Assembly: GCA_021797385.1 (NCBI GenBank)
Contig: JAJZZW010000080.1
Coordinates: forward strand, 1 to 8,201
Reading direction: 5' to 3'
Source of the DNA: Thermoplasmata archaeon
GTDB lineage: Archaea; Thermoplasmatota; Thermoplasmata; Thermoplasmatales; Thermoplasmataceae
DNA: 8,201 nt
Of this stretch, positions 6,443 to 8,201 are shown piece by piece. The notes under the pieces are model-generated. The model was not told the origin of the DNA. It saw only the letters and a list, made by a program, of their open reading frames with translations, and did not search any database. Every line of letters begins with the position of its first letter. Positions within the stretch are counted from its first letter, which is position 1. The position numbers were made by a program, and so were the translations under genes.

Positions 6443-7922
6443 AGAGATTATCAAAAGCATCGTTATTTATTGTGTTTATAAAGAGCGGTTTTCTTGAATA
6501 ATCTACGTAAACATTCTTTAATTTAAGGTATTCTCCAATGCCGTATTTGCTTCCTTCTCCTGCCTGACCTGTCATTCTGAATCCAGTATGGTAACCCTGG
6601 GATGCCTCCGGACCTGGCATATTTATATATAGTTCACCGAATCTTATCCTCTCGGAAGCTTCCAGCATCAATTCTGGGTTCTCTGTAAACAGATATGAAG
6701 CGAGACCATATTTTGAATCATTGGCCCTTTCGTAAAGTTCATCCATTGTGGAAACCTTTTGAGTACCTATTATTGGTCCGAATATCTCATTCTGGAATAG
6801 ATCAGATTTCTGGTCAACATTTTCTATAACTGTAGGCTCAAAGAAATATCCTCCACTGAATTTTCCTCCAAGAATTGGAGGTATGCCACCTGTAAGTATT
6901 TTATAGCCTGAATCTTTTGCCTCTTGTACTGTTTTTTCCATACCGGCCAAGGCACCCTTATTTATCAATGGTCCCACATCTGATGTTTCAGGATTTCCGA
7001 TGGACAGCCTTTTTGTTACCTTTATAAATTTGGACATGAAATTATCATAAATATCCTCATGTATGTATAGCCTCTCGGCCGCTATGCAGGATTGACCCAC
7101 ATTCAGATACTTTGCCCATACTAGGCTTTTAAGTGCCTTCATTATATCTGCATCCTTCCATACCATGAATGGTGCCTTACCACCGAGCTCCAGGATAAGT
7201 TTTGCCATGTTGGATGATGCATTCTGCATTATTCTTTGGCCTGTGGAAGTAGATCCTGTCATGGTAACGAGTGCAACCTTCTTGTGATTTACTATATAAT
7301 CTCCGATTTCTGAACCTTTACCTGTTATGAAATTTAGGACACCTTTTGGAATTCCTGCTTCTATGAATTTCTTTACCAGCCATTCAGCAGTGAGTGGTGT
7401 ATCAGAACTGGGTTTCAGAATTACAGTGTTTCCTGTAAGCAGCGCAGGTGCTAATTTTCTGACTACCATGGCTGCCGGAAAATTCCATGGTGTTATGGCT
7501 ACAACGATTCCATAAGGTATCTTGTACTGGAATATCTTTCTATCAGAAGTTGTTCCCTCAACTATATCACCTGTAAGTTTTCTTTCAAATTCTGCATAGT
7601 ACTGTATCTGGTCAATGACACCATCCACCTCATCTGCAGCCTCACGTTTTATTTTACCGACCTCCAGGGTAAGAAGGTTTTCCAGTTCGGTCCTGCTTCT
7701 AGATATAAGATCTATGGCGCGGTAAAGCATTCTCGCTCTCTCGGGGCTTCCCATTCCTGACCACGATTTAAACGCCTCCTCAGAGGAATCCATTGCCGCA
7801 TCGACATCCTCTTTTGTTGCCGCAGGAAATGTGTCTATAACTTCTCCTGTGCTGGGATTGTACTTATTCAGAACTGCCCGATTTGAAGAATCTTTCCATA
7901 CTCCATCAATGTATATTTTCAT
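6441..7922 (-). CDS. aldehyde dehydrogenase, likely NADP-dependent D-glyceraldehyde dehydrogenase
   Basis: An ALDH-superfamily enzyme oxidising an aldehyde to the acid with NAD(P). Numbered from the chosen ATG (493 aa), ITPWNFP is at 143-149 with oxyanion-hole N147, KPSSDTP at 170-176, the Rossmann loop TGSTSTG at 222-228, LELGGK at 244-249 with general base E245, and GQSC at 276-279 with nucleophile C279. EIFGPI follows at 379-384. The tail GPEASQGYHTGFRMTGQAGE and the following KYGIGEYLKLKNVYVDYS closely resemble, from memory, the glyceraldehyde dehydrogenase of Thermoplasma and Picrophilus, which makes glycerate in the non-phosphorylative Entner-Doudoroff pathway; succinate-semialdehyde dehydrogenase is the main alternative. 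The frame extends to a TTG at 7937, but the ATG at 7922 is preferred: MKIYIDGVW is the standard ALDH start, and the likely TATA box overlaps the TTG. It converges on pyk, another enzyme of the same route. Confidence 0.9.
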   Translation of the reverse strand: MKIYIDGVWKDSSNRAVLNKYNPSTGEVIDTFPAATKEDVDAAMDSSEEAFKSWSGMGSPERARMLYRAIDLISRSRTELENLLTLEVGKIKREAADEVDGVIDQIQYYAEFERKLTGDIVEGTTSDRKIFQYKIPYGIVVAITPWNFPAAMVVRKLAPALLTGNTVILKPSSDTPLTAEWLVKKFIEAGIPKGVLNFITGKGSEIGDYIVNHKKVALVTMTGSTSTGQRIMQNASSNMAKLILELGGKAPFMVWKDADIMKALKSLVWAKYLNVGQSCIAAERLYIHEDIYDNFMSKFIKVTKRLSIGNPETSDVGPLINKGALAGMEKTVQEAKDSGYKILTGGIPPILGGKFSGGYFFEPTVIENVDQKSDLFQNEIFGPIIGTQKVSTMDELYERANDSKYGLASYLFTENPELMLEASERIRFGELYINMPGPEASQGYHTGFRMTGQAGEGSKYGIGEYLKLKNVYVDYSRKPLFINTINNDAFDNL

Positions 7923-7937
7923 ATAATAGCATTCCAA

Positions 7938-7948
7938 TTAAATATAAA
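7938..7948 (-). promoter_or_regulatory. TATA box of the glyceraldehyde dehydrogenase gene
   Basis: On the minus strand this reads TTTATATTTAA, centred about 22 nt upstream of the ATG at 7922. It directly abuts the in-frame TTG at 7937, so a transcript started from this box could not include that codon. This supports the ATG start and a leaderless mRNA. Confidence 0.55.
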
Positions 7949-8019
7949 TGTGTTTAGATTGGGATACCATGAATATATCCAATAGCTGATAATTATAACA
8001 CCCTGAACGGGTACTTTTT

Positions 8020-8030
8020 GATATATAAAC
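8020..8030 (+). promoter_or_regulatory. orphan TATA-like box on the plus strand
   Basis: GATATATAAAC is one of the better TATA matches in the window. Transcription would begin near 8050, about 130 nt upstream of the start codon at 8179. It could therefore drive a long leader, a small RNA in 8050-8150, or nothing. The short hairpin and T run just upstream might insulate it from leftward-lying transcription. Confidence 0.3.
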
Positions 8031-8126
8031 CTTCAATAGCAAAAAAATATTCTAGGAAAACATAGATTACATAGAGTATTCCAGAGATTTTCTAAATCCA
8101 CAGACATGCAAACTCTTGATTTCAAT

Positions 8127-8135
8127 AAATATAAA
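8127..8135 (+). promoter_or_regulatory. TATA box for the gene starting at 8179
   Basis: AAATATAAA lies in a TAAATA-rich stretch. Transcription would start near 8157, giving a leader of about 22 nt that contains the GGTGAT ribosome binding site at 8168-8173. The flanking ATAAATA repeats make the exact box position uncertain. Confidence 0.4.
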
Positions 8136-8167
8136 TAGAAATAAATAATTCCATACAGTAAATTATC

Positions 8168-8173
8168 GGTGAT
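8168..8173 (+). promoter_or_regulatory. ribosome binding site GGTGAT
   Basis: GGTGAT matches the archaeal Shine-Dalgarno consensus complementary to the 16S rRNA 3' end and lies 5 nt before the ATG at 8179. It decides that start and contrasts with the apparently leaderless genes elsewhere in the window. Confidence 0.5.
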
Positions 8174-8178
8174 TATTG

Positions 8179-8201
8179 ATGAATGATGGTGATTTCATAG
8201 A
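8179..8201 (+). CDS. start of an unidentified protein gene, cut by the right window edge
   Basis: Only seven codons are visible, reading MNDGDFI, with no stop before the edge. The claim that a gene starts here rests on the upstream signals: GGTGAT 5 nt before the ATG and a TATA-like box about 48 nt upstream. No family can be assigned from seven residues. It is divergent from the glyceraldehyde dehydrogenase gene, with about 256 bp between the two start codons. Confidence 0.45.

Larger units (their letters stand above)
7949..8178. other. intergenic region with an isolated hairpin and TATA box, no recognisable gene
   Basis: About 230 bp of AT-rich DNA between the divergent dehydrogenase gene and the gene starting at 8179. 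It holds a short dyad ACCC-TGAAC-GGGT (8000-8012) followed by a T5 run (8015-8019), then a plus-strand TATA-like GATATATAAAC (8020-8030) not placed for either flanking gene, and a second TATA-like element at 8127-8135. Only very short reading frames exist, for example a 10-codon frame at 8106-8138, and none can be supported. I see no tRNA or other known RNA structure. Confidence 0.5.

Noticed and set aside
7923..7937. Upstream TTG start adding five residues (ECYY before MKIYIDG) to the dehydrogenase
   Set aside because: The added residues do not match the family start, and the likely TATA box abuts the TTG, so the mRNA would not contain it.
8106..8138. Ten-codon plus-strand frame MQTLDFNKYK
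   Set aside because: It has no ribosome binding site and its end runs into the TATA-like stretch of the next gene; too short to support.
8124..8148. TAAATA-type short repeats
   Set aside because: Low-complexity AT sequence around a promoter; no regular unit or spacing that would suggest CRISPR, an origin iteron or an attachment site.

Overview
The window looks like an ordinary chromosomal stretch from an acidophilic, heterotrophic archaeon of the order Thermoplasmatales (Ferroplasma, Acidiplasma, Cuniculiplasma, Picrophilus or Thermoplasma relatives). The grounds are an AT-rich sequence, archaeal TATA boxes 22-28 nt upstream of start codons with no room for a leader, an archaeal GHMP-type shikimate kinase, and a dehydrogenase that closely resembles, from memory, the NADP-dependent D-glyceraldehyde dehydrogenase of Thermoplasma and Picrophilus. 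The order-level assignment is an inference; I cannot name the genus.

Layout. Positions 1-2931 (minus strand) carry a tight shikimate-pathway operon transcribed leftward: aroB (3-dehydroquinate synthase), aroE (shikimate dehydrogenase), archaeal aroK (shikimate kinase) and the first 86 codons of aroA (EPSP synthase), which runs off the left edge. aroB/aroE and aroK/aroA each overlap by ATGA, and aroE and aroK are 19 bp apart. A 100-bp divergent promoter region (2932-3031) separates aroB from argS (arginyl-tRNA synthetase, plus strand). pyk (pyruvate kinase) follows argS after 55 bp with its own likely promoter. Convergent to pyk, on the minus strand, is the glyceraldehyde dehydrogenase gene, and the two 3' ends are 45 bp apart. 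The last ~260 bp are non-coding except for a probable plus-strand gene start at 8179, preceded by a TATA box and a GGTGAT ribosome binding site.

Function. aroB-aroE-aroK-aroA cover four of the steps from DAHP to chorismate; 3-dehydroquinate dehydratase (aroD) and chorismate synthase (aroC) are not visible here. Glyceraldehyde dehydrogenase and pyruvate kinase both act in the non-phosphorylative Entner-Doudoroff route used by Thermoplasmatales: glyceraldehyde to glycerate, and later phosphoenolpyruvate to pyruvate. PEP also feeds the shikimate pathway, both at DAHP synthesis and as the co-substrate of AroA.

I found no mobile element, CRISPR array, rRNA, tRNA, defence system or obviously new system. 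The features most worth a second look are within proteins: a degenerate PEP-utiliser-like C-terminal domain and an unusual potassium site in pyruvate kinase, and an eroded shikimate-binding loop in AroE. There is also a small GC-rich dyad in the aroB/argS divergent promoter and a solitary TATA box near the right edge.
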